Below are positions 1 through 7,342 of a DNA stretch of 64,000 bases, piece by piece (positions within the stretch are counted from its first letter, which is position 1; each line of letters opens with the position of its first letter). A program made the translations under genes and the position numbers. Under the pieces are notes generated by a model. It saw only the letters and a program-made list of their open reading frames with translations, was not told the DNA's origin and searched no databases. The DNA comes from SYFY01 sp043719475 (GTDB lineage Bacteria; Pseudomonadota; Gammaproteobacteria; Pseudomonadales; Azotimanducaceae), in assembly GCA_043719475.1 (NCBI GenBank), contig JAYSTS010000238.1:16078-80077 (forward strand), given 5' to 3'.

Positions 1-461
1 ACCAGCTGTGCCATGTCCTTGTCGCCGGTTGAAATGACGGTATCCCGCCTCTCGCGGGTTGCGTCCGCAGCCAGGGTACCAATGACGTCATCGGCTTCAA
101 CGCCAGGAACGACCAACAAAGGCAAGCCCATTGCCCTGATGATTTCGTGAATGGGTGCAATCTGCTGGCGAAGCGGATCCGGCATGGACTCGCGATTGGC
201 TTTGTATTCCGGGTAGATCTCATCTCGAAAGGTTTTGCCAGGCGCATCAAAGACCACCGCAATCGGACTGCCTGCAAAGTCCCTCGAAAGTTTGCGTAGC
301 ATGCCGATGACACCGCGAATCGCCCCTGTTGGGAAACCGCTGCTGGTCGTGAGATTTGGTAGCGCAAAGTAGGCTCGATAGAGGTAAGACGACCCATCAA
401 CCAGCAACAACGGCGGCATACCATCCGGAGTTGTTGCTTTATCGGCAGATTGAGTCACCAT
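1..461 (-). CDS. polA: DNA polymerase I, N-terminal part (cut by window edge)
   Basis: About 153 N-terminal residues of DNA polymerase I, which fills gaps during repair and Okazaki fragment processing. The visible part is the 5'-3' exonuclease domain: LLLVDGSSYLYRAYFALP near residue 17, VVFDAPGKTFRDE with the following YPEYKANR near residue 70, GVEADDVIGTLA near 120 and STGDKDMAQLV at the window edge. The acidic metal-binding residues of the family lie in these motifs. The ATG is preceded directly by a GGGAGGGA ribosome site. The polymerase domain lies outside the window. The gene is transcribed away from the DUF2782-thrB pair; the divergent spacer is only about 30 bases, so the two promoters must be close or overlapping. 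Confidence 0.97.
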   Translation of the reverse strand, partial: MVTQSADKATTPDGMPPLLLVDGSSYLYRAYFALPNLTTSSGFPTGAIRGVIGMLRKLSRDFAGSPIAVVFDAPGKTFRDEIYPEYKANRESMPDPLRQQIAPIHEIIRAMGLPLLVVPGVEADDVIGTLAADATRERRDTVISTGDKDMAQL

Positions 462-491
462 TCCCTCCCGTTTCGTCATCCACTGCGCACG

Positions 492-794
492 ATGACTCTA
501 CTACAGCGTCCAGACTTCCGCGTCGTTTGCCTCTGTGGCGCCTTGGCACTGGCTACCTTTTGTAGAACTGTCCACGCGGCAACCGCGGAAGACGACGGTC
601 CGGACGTAACCATCATTGCAACCGAGTTGCGAACGATCTATGAGTATCGACAAAACGGCCACTTAAGAATGATTCGAATCGTGCCCAACGTTGGCAGACC
701 CTATTACCTGGTGCCTCGTGATCCAACCAAAGGCTATGGCGAACTCGACCAGGCAGACATGCTGATCCCAAGCTGGGTAGTGGTCGAATTTTGA
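492..794 (+). CDS. DUF2782 family small secreted protein
   Basis: A 100-residue protein of the DUF2782 family, function unknown. It starts with a hydrophobic signal segment (CLCGALALATFCRTVHA, cleavage likely after AHA/HA-A near residue 29), followed by a short beta-rich domain with the conserved-looking stretch RIVPNVGRPYYLVP. I chose the ATG at 492 because the signal peptide begins properly there; an in-frame ATG 42 bases upstream would add an uncharacteristic Ser/Arg-rich leader. The family usually sits between polA and homoserine kinase in gammaproteobacteria, as here. Its stop codon overlaps the start of thrB in a TTGA, so the two are translationally coupled. Location is expected in the periplasm or attached to the inner membrane. 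Confidence 0.85.
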   Translation: MTLLQRPDFRVVCLCGALALATFCRTVHAATAEDDGPDVTIIATELRTIYEYRQNGHLRMIRIVPNVGRPYYLVPRDPTKGYGELDQADMLIPSWVVVEF

Positions 795-1780
795 ACGCCT
801 CAAGCTTGCTGGATCCGCTGCTCGACCAGAATCCAGTTGATGACGCGCTGGCGCGGTATTCCGTGGGACGGTTATTACGCTACTGGCCGGCTTCGCACGG
901 GATAGAAAACACCAACTACTTTATTCGAACCACGGACGGCGAATTCGTGTTGACGCTGATGGAGCGTAAGCCCTTTGCAGGGGGTGCCTACTACACGATT
1001 CTCGACACGCTCATGCAAGCTGGCTTGCCAGTTGCTGCACCGATCGTTGATCGTCACGGCGCGCGCTCTTCCCAGGTGCGGGGAAGAACCACAATCCTTC
1101 AACGTCGGTTGCCCGGCTCTCACGTGGCACTGCCCACCGAAGTCCAGCTGCAGGCGCTTGGTCGTTTGATTGCGCGATTGCACATCGAGTCGCAAGGCAT
1201 CTCATCAATGGTTCCGGTTCATCCCCGTGACCTTACGTGGATGTCCGGGACTCGCGACTCGCTCACCACGCGCATGCGCTATGCATCGGCATGTTTGATG
1301 GAGGAGTCGCTGGCAACAGTATCCACACTGTTAAAACGAGAGGATGTTGCCATGCTGCCAACGGGTGTCATTCATGGCGACATCTTTCGTGACAACGTGC
1401 TGTTTCAGGACGATGCACTCTGCGGCATCATCGATTTCCATCAAGCCGCCCACGGTGTGTGGTTATTCGATCTGGCTGTCGCCGCCAACGACTGGTGCTG
1501 CGACGTAACAGGGCAGCTCAACAGAGAAAAAGCCTTCGCGTTACTCAAGGGTTATCACACCCAGCGCCCCCTCAGCCGGCAAGAAATCTGGTTCTTCTCT
1601 CCCTTCCGATTGTACGCAGCGCTCATGTTCTGGCTGGCACGGCAGGAGGTCTATCTGCAAGCACAGCAAGGATTACCGGTTCGATCGAAAAATCCGCGTG
1701 ACATGGAAGCGATCGTCATGATGCTGCGACGCGGGTTTGACTACTTCGACGAAAGGCTCTTCGAAGCTTCTCGCGTGTAG
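791..1780 (+). CDS. thrB: homoserine kinase (type II, APH-fold)
   Basis: Phosphorylates L-homoserine with ATP in threonine biosynthesis. This is the aminoglycoside-phosphotransferase-like ThrB form (329 residues), not the GHMP kinase form of enteric bacteria. Visible motifs are the catalytic loop VIHGDIFRDNVLF around residues 193-205 and the metal-binding IIDFHQA around 213-219, the HGD...D and D(F) pattern of the fold; HGIENTNYFIRT near residue 36 is typical of this family. The start is TTG, overlapping the TGA of the DUF2782 gene by four bases. It ends 7 bases from the convergent stop of sco1, leaving no room for separate terminators. Confidence 0.95.
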   Translation: MNASSLLDPLLDQNPVDDALARYSVGRLLRYWPASHGIENTNYFIRTTDGEFVLTLMERKPFAGGAYYTILDTLMQAGLPVAAPIVDRHGARSSQVRGRTTILQRRLPGSHVALPTEVQLQALGRLIARLHIESQGISSMVPVHPRDLTWMSGTRDSLTTRMRYASACLMEESLATVSTLLKREDVAMLPTGVIHGDIFRDNVLFQDDALCGIIDFHQAAHGVWLFDLAVAANDWCCDVTGQLNREKAFALLKGYHTQRPLSRQEIWFFSPFRLYAALMFWLARQEVYLQAQQGLPVRSKNPRDMEAIVMMLRRGFDYFDERLFEASRV

Positions 1781-1787
1781 GCCGTGT

Positions 1788-2432
1788 TCAGTGCCTTTCG
1801 ACCATCGAGATCATCGCATCTTTTATGGTTGATGCCTTGTGCGGCAGCTTGATAAACCCTGCGTAGTGGCCATGCGGATTGACGATCACGATGTTCCCGC
1901 TGTGATCAACGGTATAACCGCCTTCGCCGTCCGGTACTTTTCCAAATGCCACATTGACCTGTGTTGCAAATCCGGCGAGAGACTCTCGACTGCCACTGAC
2001 GCCGATGAAGTCCGGCGAAAAGGCCCTGACATACTGTCGAAGCGTCTGTGCATCATCGCGTTCCGGATCTACGGTAACCAGAACAACCCGCATCTGCCGC
2101 GCCACTTCTGGGGCTTTTTGCGTGAGTTCTCGTTTGGCTTGGCCCAGCTCGGCCATGGTGGTCGGACAAACATCGGGGCAATTGGTGAACCCGAAAAACA
2201 GAAGCGTCCACGAGCCAGCCAGGCTCTGCGACGTAAAGGCCGCATCACCATCTGTAGTCAGGCCATCGACGATCAGCTCTCTCGGTGTCGGGAGGAGAAT
2301 CACCCCCAGTTCGCGAAGCGCGGTTTCATCGAGGCTGGACGTGCGCAACATCTTGTGGGTAAACAACCCAACAACGATCGATATCAGCGCCACACACATC
2401 AACACCGTCGAACGAATCGAGCCGTTGGTCAC
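1788..2432 (-). CDS. sco1: Sco1/SenC copper chaperone for cytochrome oxidase
   Basis: Delivers copper to, or keeps reduced, the CuA site of cytochrome c oxidase subunit II in the periplasm. With the GTG start at 2432 the protein has 214 residues: one N-terminal membrane anchor (VLMCVALISIVVGLF), then a thioredoxin-like domain with the copper-binding CPDVC (Cys85, Cys89) and the distal ligand in YTVDHSG (His177). I chose the GTG because it overlaps the TGA of ctaB in a GTGA; a frame extending upstream would run through ctaB and carry no family features. It is the last gene of the oxidase assembly operon surf1-hyp-ctaA-ctaB-sco1. Confidence 0.93.
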   Translation of the reverse strand: MTNGSIRSTVLMCVALISIVVGLFTHKMLRTSSLDETALRELGVILLPTPRELIVDGLTTDGDAAFTSQSLAGSWTLLFFGFTNCPDVCPTTMAELGQAKRELTQKAPEVARQMRVVLVTVDPERDDAQTLRQYVRAFSPDFIGVSGSRESLAGFATQVNVAFGKVPDGEGGYTVDHSGNIVIVNPHGHYAGFIKLPHKASTIKDAMISMVERH

Positions 2433-3325
2433 AGAACCTCGGCGAGCGTGAGGTAGTGATCGGCCAACAGGAACCCGAACAATGCCATCAGATAGACGAT
2501 GGAATAACGAAAGGTCTCCATCGGTGCACGGGGGTTCTTGTTCCGAATCAGAACAATGGCCCAGTAGAGAAACCCACCGCCAAGTGCAAGCGCGCCAACC
2601 AGATAAAACCAACCCGCCATCTGGATGAGGTAGGGGAGGACGGTGACCAGAACCAGGATAATGGTGTAGAGAAGGATATGCAGTTTGGTGAACGCATCGC
2701 CGTGTGTCACCGGCAACATCGGAATGTTCACGGCGCGGTACTCTTCCTTACGCTCGAGTGCGAGTGCCCAGAAATGCGGTGGAGTCCAGGCGAAGATGAT
2801 GAGGACCAGCAACACGCCCTCAGCGTCCACACTATTGGTCACTGCAGTCCAGCCAAACAGTGGAGGAGCTGCGCCGAACAAACCGCCAATGACGATGTTC
2901 TGCGGTGTCGCACGTTTGAGGAACAGGGTATAGATCAGCCCGTAGCCAACCCAAGAGGCGAAGTTGAGCCAGGCCGTCAACGGGTTAACTGCAAAATAGA
3001 GCAGCAGAAAGCCGCTTAACCCCGTTACCGCAGCGAAGACCAACCCTTCCTTCAAGCTGATGCGACCGGTCGCGACTGGCCGCTGACTGGTTCGAGACAT
3101 GCGGGCATCAATTTCCGCATCGGCGAGGTGATTCACCACAGCCGCAGAGCCGGCAACCAATGCGATGCCAACCGTTGTATTGAAGAGGAGATCCAATGGG
3201 ATCATGCCAGTCGTTGCCAGACACATGCCGACAATGGAACACAGCAGCATGAGTGCGACGACACGCGGCTTGCACATCTCGAGATAGTCGCGCCAGTGCG
3301 CTGACGGGGCTGCCAGTTCGCTCAA
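2429..3325 (-). CDS. ctaB: protoheme IX farnesyltransferase (heme O synthase)
   Basis: Transfers a farnesyl group to protoheme IX to make heme O, the precursor of heme A for the oxidase. The 298-residue UbiA-fold membrane protein has many hydrophobic helices. The first polyprenyl-diphosphate motif is NHLADAEIDARMSRTSQRP (from Asn65, with Asp69 and Asp73), and YRAVNIPMLPVTHGDAFT follows in the second half. The start is taken as TTG at 3325, which overlaps the TGA of ctaA (TTGA) and gives the normal family length; longer readings add 68 residues that overlap ctaA and look non-coding. It is followed in overlap by sco1. Confidence 0.93.
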   Translation of the reverse strand: MSELAAPSAHWRDYLEMCKPRVVALMLLCSIVGMCLATTGMIPLDLLFNTTVGIALVAGSAAVVNHLADAEIDARMSRTSQRPVATGRISLKEGLVFAAVTGLSGFLLLYFAVNPLTAWLNFASWVGYGLIYTLFLKRATPQNIVIGGLFGAAPPLFGWTAVTNSVDAEGVLLVLIIFAWTPPHFWALALERKEEYRAVNIPMLPVTHGDAFTKLHILLYTIILVLVTVLPYLIQMAGWFYLVGALALGGGFLYWAIVLIRNKNPRAPMETFRYSIVYLMALFGFLLADHYLTLAEVL

Positions 3326-4326
3326 GTCGGGTTTCCTTGGTACTGCTGTCGGGATTGGAAGGCGCGGAAGTTTACCGTAACCAGCGTAAGCAGTACGAGC
3401 GCACCAACCGCGTTGTGCAGTGTGGCGATGGTCAGCGGCAACAACAGCAGGACGTTGGCGATGCCCAGTCCAATCTGAGCGCCGATGACAATTGCCATTG
3501 CGAAGGCGAATCGACTGCCGACCTGCCATAAACGCAGCACCAGCAAACCGCCCGCGAGCATGACTAGAAGAGCGCCAAAACGATGCACCACTTGAATCGT
3601 AACTCTGGCGTCGTTTTCGAGCTGACCGCCCAGATAATTAGGGCCGACTTCCTGCAGAACGTCAAAACCTCCCACAAAATCCATCGGTGGAAAATAGAGG
3701 CCATGACACGTGGGAAAGTCTCGGCATGCCAGTGCCGCGTAGTTGGACGATACCCAGCCACCCAAAGCAATCTGCAGGACGACGACAATCAGGGCGATTC
3801 GAGCCAGTCCCGACAGATTGCCCGGTACCCGCCAGTGGGCGCCGAACCCCGGGCTTTGGCGCAGGTACAACAGCCAGAGGAGGGACAGAGTCGTGAAACC
3901 TCCCAGCAGATGTGCGGTTACCACCTGGGGCCAGAGCTTGAGGGTCACTGTCCAGGCGCCAAACGCGCCCTGAAGAATCACCATCGCCAACAGCGCTATC
4001 GGCAGTTTGAGCGGTGGTCGCATGGCCTCGCGCTGCCCTCTTGCAAAGAAGGCGGTCATCACAACGATGACAAATCCGAGTGTTGAAGCAAAATAGCGAT
4101 GCACCATCTCCGGCCACGCTCTGTGCGCCTCTACCGGCGCATCCGGAAACCGCTCCTCAGCTATCGCGATGTGCTCGACAGAGCTGGGAACAAGCAGGAA
4201 TCCATAACAGCCGGGCCAATCAGGGCAGCCCAGGCCTGCGTCAACAAGCCGCGTCCAGGCGCCCAGCACAACCACCACAGCAGCTAGAAAAAACGCGAAC
4301 AGTGTCAGTCGTTTACGCATCATCAA
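3322..4326 (-). CDS. ctaA: heme A synthase (COX15/CtaA)
   Basis: Oxidises the C8 methyl of heme O to form heme A in the cytoplasmic membrane. At 334 residues it has the expected eight membrane helices. A cysteine pair lies in GLGCPDWPGC (Cys34, Cys40) and a second in ALACRDFPTCHG. Candidate heme-binding histidines are in EMVHRYFAS, QVVHRFGA and ATLHNAVGA. The first ATG overlaps the stop of the upstream gene as ATGA; two further ATG codons follow directly, so the exact start could move by one or two codons. It works as a pair with the overlapping ctaB. Confidence 0.94.
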   Translation of the reverse strand: MMMRKRLTLFAFFLAAVVVVLGAWTRLVDAGLGCPDWPGCYGFLLVPSSVEHIAIAEERFPDAPVEAHRAWPEMVHRYFASTLGFVIVVMTAFFARGQREAMRPPLKLPIALLAMVILQGAFGAWTVTLKLWPQVVTAHLLGGFTTLSLLWLLYLRQSPGFGAHWRVPGNLSGLARIALIVVVLQIALGGWVSSNYAALACRDFPTCHGLYFPPMDFVGGFDVLQEVGPNYLGGQLENDARVTIQVVHRFGALLVMLAGGLLVLRLWQVGSRFAFAMAIVIGAQIGLGIANVLLLLPLTIATLHNAVGALVLLTLVTVNFRAFQSRQQYQGNPT

Positions 4327-4859
4327 CCAATTTGCGACAGTCTGAGCAGGCGCTTCAGGTCATCGAGCACAGGCTTGGGCGGTGTTGAGGCGGGATACCA
4401 GAACACGAGGTTGCCAAGTGGATCGACGATATACACACCTGGTTTCAAGGACTTTGGTTTCTGACGAAGTTCGACCTTGTCCATTTCTTCCTTCGTCACC
4501 ACCCCTGGTGTTGCATCGCCTGTTAGCAATGCCCGCGCAACCCGGTTCGCCTCCTTATTGAGAAGTGTATGCAGGGCCCGCAGGTCGTGCATCGTCTTTG
4601 CGCAATCCACCTCGCACTGCGTTACCACCATCCACAACCACCACTTGTCAGCGGTACTGAACGATCCCTTCTGGTCCAGCCACTCCAGAGAATCCACCTG
4701 CACCGGAGGGTCGACGAACTCGCCGTTATTGGTGGTGCCCCACGACATGCCGCCGCGTGCGGCGAGAAACAACAGCCATGCCAGTCCGAGCGTCACGAAC
4801 GCAATCGAAAACAAGGTCACCAGTTGCCGTCGACCTCTTTTTGCTGCGACCTCATCCAT
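4323..4859 (-). CDS. oxidase-locus membrane protein with Sco-like CxxxC
   Basis: A 178-residue protein found between surf1 and ctaA in cytochrome oxidase loci; no established function that I can name. It has one N-terminal membrane helix (LVTLFSIAFVTLGLAWLLFL) and a periplasmic domain. That domain contains TQCEVDCAKTMHDL with Cys82 and Cys86 in the same CxxxC spacing as Sco proteins, followed by VYIVDPLGNLVFWY, which resembles the last strands of a thioredoxin fold. The copper-binding histidine of Sco (VDH) has no counterpart, so a thiol-disulfide role is a reasonable guess. I start it at the ATG at 4859, which overlaps the surf1 stop by eight bases (ATGGATGA); an in-frame ATG at 4910 would overlap surf1 more. 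Confidence 0.82.
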   Translation of the reverse strand: MDEVAAKRGRRQLVTLFSIAFVTLGLAWLLFLAARGGMSWGTTNNGEFVDPPVQVDSLEWLDQKGSFSTADKWWLWMVVTQCEVDCAKTMHDLRALHTLLNKEANRVARALLTGDATPGVVTKEEMDKVELRQKPKSLKPGVYIVDPLGNLVFWYPASTPPKPVLDDLKRLLRLSQIG

Positions 4860-5556
4860 TGCTCTGAATCCTGTCTTTACCCCGTCTGTATACAACGACC
4901 CATCCGACAAGCAGAACCATACCTAATCCAAACCACTGAACTGCATACCCGATGTGCCGCTCGCGACCAAACTCCATATCGGTTGGAGCCGTTCTGAATG
5001 CACCGGCAGACCCGGCCTCCAACCGCATCTCCATGGGCAACGCAGCGCTTCTCTTCGCCATCTGTTCGATATCCCGTCGTTGCACGCGGATTTTTTTGTC
5101 ATCAGGCCATTCATCAGAATCCAGCATCGGGGGCAGTCCCATCTGCGGCCACACCAGGACGACGATGTGTACCGCGCCCGCAGGAGTCTCGACTGCAGGC
5201 ATCTCGGTTCGCGTGGTCGGCGCGGCAATCCAGCCTCGATTCACAATATACCGATGTCCTTCTTGGGCGATGAACAACTGCAAAACCCAGTAACCAACCT
5301 GACCGTGCATCACCTGATTATCAACCAGGTATTGATGCGGGCCATATTCTCCTTTCAAGGCCAGGCGAGAAAAGGCCTCCACTTCGTTTCCAGGCTCGTG
5401 CACTTGTTCATGCACTTGGGAACCCAGTTGATCAAAGTAAGCCGCTTCGAGTGCTGCCTTTTCGTCAGCGCGGTTCAACTGCCAGAAACCGAGAGAAACA
5501 ACTGTAGGTAACATCACCAATACGAAAACAGTGAGGGTCCGAGGCACCCGTACCAC
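4852..5556 (-). CDS. SURF1 family cytochrome oxidase assembly protein
   Basis: Assists heme A insertion into cytochrome oxidase subunit I. The 234-residue protein has the family plan of two membrane helices, one near the N terminus (TVFVLVMLPTVVSLGFWQL) and one near the C terminus (GYAVQWFGLGMVLLVGWVVVY), around a periplasmic domain. The signature FWQLNRADEKAALE begins just after the first helix and VNRGWIA lies in the middle. It is the first gene of the assembly operon running to sco1. Only 27 bases separate it from the divergent DUF2909 gene, so its promoter must lie in that gap or within DUF2909. Confidence 0.92.
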   Translation of the reverse strand: MVRVPRTLTVFVLVMLPTVVSLGFWQLNRADEKAALEAAYFDQLGSQVHEQVHEPGNEVEAFSRLALKGEYGPHQYLVDNQVMHGQVGYWVLQLFIAQEGHRYIVNRGWIAAPTTRTEMPAVETPAGAVHIVVLVWPQMGLPPMLDSDEWPDDKKIRVQRRDIEQMAKRSAALPMEMRLEAGSAGAFRTAPTDMEFGRERHIGYAVQWFGLGMVLLVGWVVVYRRGKDRIQSNG

Positions 5557-5583
5557 TAAATCGTCTCGGTGTTAAAGTGCGCC

Positions 5584-5832
5584 ATGCTCAAAATCATCAT
5601 CGTTGTTCTATTCATCGGCATCGTCATCAGCCTGTTCAGCGGCCTTGCCTTTCTATTCAAAGATGCGGACAAACCACAATCGCGTAGAACGCTCCACGCA
5701 TTAGGAGTTCGGATTACGTTGGCGGCAGCGTTACTCGCGTCTATCGGCTACGGGTTTTACACCGGGGAACTCAAACTTGGAGAGAATGCGCCCTGGCACA
5801 ACAGGGCGCAGACATCGGAAGCCGCAGATTAG
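5584..5832 (+). CDS. DUF2909 twin-transmembrane protein
   Basis: An 82-residue protein with two membrane helices (IIIVVLFIGIVISLFSGLAFLF and ITLAAALLASIGYGFYTGEL) joined by a basic cytoplasmic or periplasmic loop (KPQSRRTLHALGVR). It matches the DUF2909 family, which is linked to cytochrome oxidase loci but has no defined role. I chose the ATG at 5584; the in-frame ATG at 5569 adds only MLKCA. It lies on the opposite strand to the oxidase genes on both sides, with 27 bases to surf1 at the 5' end and its stop overlapping that of coxC at the 3' end. It could influence expression of the locus by antisense transcription as well as through its protein. Confidence 0.82.
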   Translation: MLKIIIVVLFIGIVISLFSGLAFLFKDADKPQSRRTLHALGVRITLAAALLASIGYGFYTGELKLGENAPWHNRAQTSEAAD

Positions 5833-6746
5833 AGGATGTAGACGAAAATAAAGAGGCACACCCAAACCACATCAACGAAGTGCCAGTACCAGGACGCCGC
5901 TTCGAATCCGAAACAGTCGTCGGCCTTGAAGTGACCTTTGAATGCGCGCAACAACTGAATGATCAGAATGAACGTTCCCAGGGTGACATGGAAGCCGTGG
6001 AAACCTGTCAGAAGAAAGAACGTTGAGCCGTAGATGCCGCTATTGAGGGTGAGCCCCAACTCGTTGTAGGCGTGAATATACTCTTCAACCTGAAGTGCCA
6101 GGAACGCAAGACCAAACACGATCGTCAGGGACAACCAGAATATCAGTCGTCCCCTGGCCTGCACCTTGATCGCAGTGTGCGCAAAGTGAATCCAGATGCT
6201 GGAAGCCAGCAAAAGCACCGTGTTGAGAAATGGAAGATAGGTTCCCCAGGCGCTGAGCGCCGGCGGCGCCATGCTTTCCTGCGGCCCTGGGAACAGGTTG
6301 TTATCTGGATTTGTTACGACCGGCCATTCCGATGTGAACGCTGGCCACAGATAGTCCCCTGTAAATCCCTTGTCGCCTTCACCACCAAGCCAGGCGACGG
6401 CAAAAGTTCTCGCGTAATACAGCGCACCAAAAAAGGCTGCAAAAAACATGACTTCAGAGAAGATGAACCAGCCCATGCCCCAGACATAAGAGCGTTTGAG
6501 CTGAGGGTTCGCCATGCCGGCAAAATTCTCCTGAATCACTTTACTGAACCACATGAACACGACAACGGAAAACACAGCCGCTCCAATGAGCGACTGTGTC
6601 CAACTGCCGTCCACGCCGGCGTTGGTGTCATTTAGCCAAGCACCAAGACCTGTCAGCATCAACATGATGCCGAGCGCCACAAAAACTGGGTACCACCCGT
6701 TGTCAGGCACGTAATAGATCGATGGGTCGGCCTTCGGGTTGGCCAT
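5829..6746 (-). CDS. coxC: cytochrome c oxidase subunit III
   Basis: Third core subunit of the aa3-type oxidase; it binds lipid and stabilises proton uptake through subunit I. The 305-residue protein has seven predicted membrane helices. Characteristic stretches include WGMGWFIFSEVMFFAAFFGAL, with the conserved Glu of the family, and TGFHGFHVTLGTFIL and AASWYWHFVDVVWVCLFIFVY at the C terminus. It follows cox11 by 15 bases in the coxB-coxA-cox11-coxC operon. Its TAA overlaps the stop codon of the convergent DUF2909 gene. Confidence 0.96.
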   Translation of the reverse strand: MANPKADPSIYYVPDNGWYPVFVALGIMLMLTGLGAWLNDTNAGVDGSWTQSLIGAAVFSVVVFMWFSKVIQENFAGMANPQLKRSYVWGMGWFIFSEVMFFAAFFGALYYARTFAVAWLGGEGDKGFTGDYLWPAFTSEWPVVTNPDNNLFPGPQESMAPPALSAWGTYLPFLNTVLLLASSIWIHFAHTAIKVQARGRLIFWLSLTIVFGLAFLALQVEEYIHAYNELGLTLNSGIYGSTFFLLTGFHGFHVTLGTFILIIQLLRAFKGHFKADDCFGFEAASWYWHFVDVVWVCLFIFVYIL

Positions 6747-6761
6747 AGTCAGCTCCTGTTT

Positions 6762-7325
6762 CTAACTTGGGTTGCGGTCACTTTCGAACGTCGACAGATC
6801 GACGAAGTCGGTGACGTCAAACAATGCATAACTCAAATTCAATGATGTGACATGCGCTGGTAACTCAGCGCCGACGATGAAACGCATGGGCATTTCCATG
6901 GTCTCGCCGGGTTGAAGTACCTGACGCTCAAAACAAAAACACTCGGTCTTGTGGAAGTACTGGGCGGCGGAGCCGGGCGATAGTGATGGTACGGCTTGGC
7001 CGACCATAACTTTATCGGTGGTATTCGTAACAAAGAAATTCACGGAGTGCAGTACCCCAGGGTGAACTTCTACGCCGCCTTTTTCAGACCAGAACTTCCA
7101 AGGCATGCCGGCGTTGGAATTGGTGATGAAGTTCACGCGCACTACTCGGGATTCGTCCACCACTTCCGACGCTGGCTCGTAAACATACTCGCCAGCTGTC
7201 TTGCCGTTCAGACCCGTCACTTCGCAAAGCAGGTTGTACAAGGGCACCAAAGCAAAGGCAAAGCCGAACATGCCGATAACCAACATGATCAGTTTGCCTA
7301 CAGTACGTTTCTGACTTTGCGCCAT
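6762..7325 (-). CDS. cox11: Cox11/CtaG copper chaperone for CuB
   Basis: Inserts copper into the CuB centre of oxidase subunit I. The protein of 187 residues has a single N-terminal membrane helix (LIMLVIGMFGFAFALVPLYNLLCE) and an immunoglobulin-like periplasmic domain. The copper-binding CFCF is at residues 129-132 and is followed by the expected QxLxPGE (QVLQPGE). Cys34 in LLCEVTG is the third conserved cysteine. The ATG at 7325 is the correct start; the open frame upstream overlaps coxA and lacks family features. It sits 17 bases after coxA. Confidence 0.95.
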   Translation of the reverse strand: MAQSQKRTVGKLIMLVIGMFGFAFALVPLYNLLCEVTGLNGKTAGEYVYEPASEVVDESRVVRVNFITNSNAGMPWKFWSEKGGVEVHPGVLHSVNFFVTNTTDKVMVGQAVPSLSPGSAAQYFHKTECFCFERQVLQPGETMEMPMRFIVGAELPAHVTSLNLSYALFDVTDFVDLSTFESDRNPS

Positions 7326-7342
7326 GAGTGTTATCGCAATTC

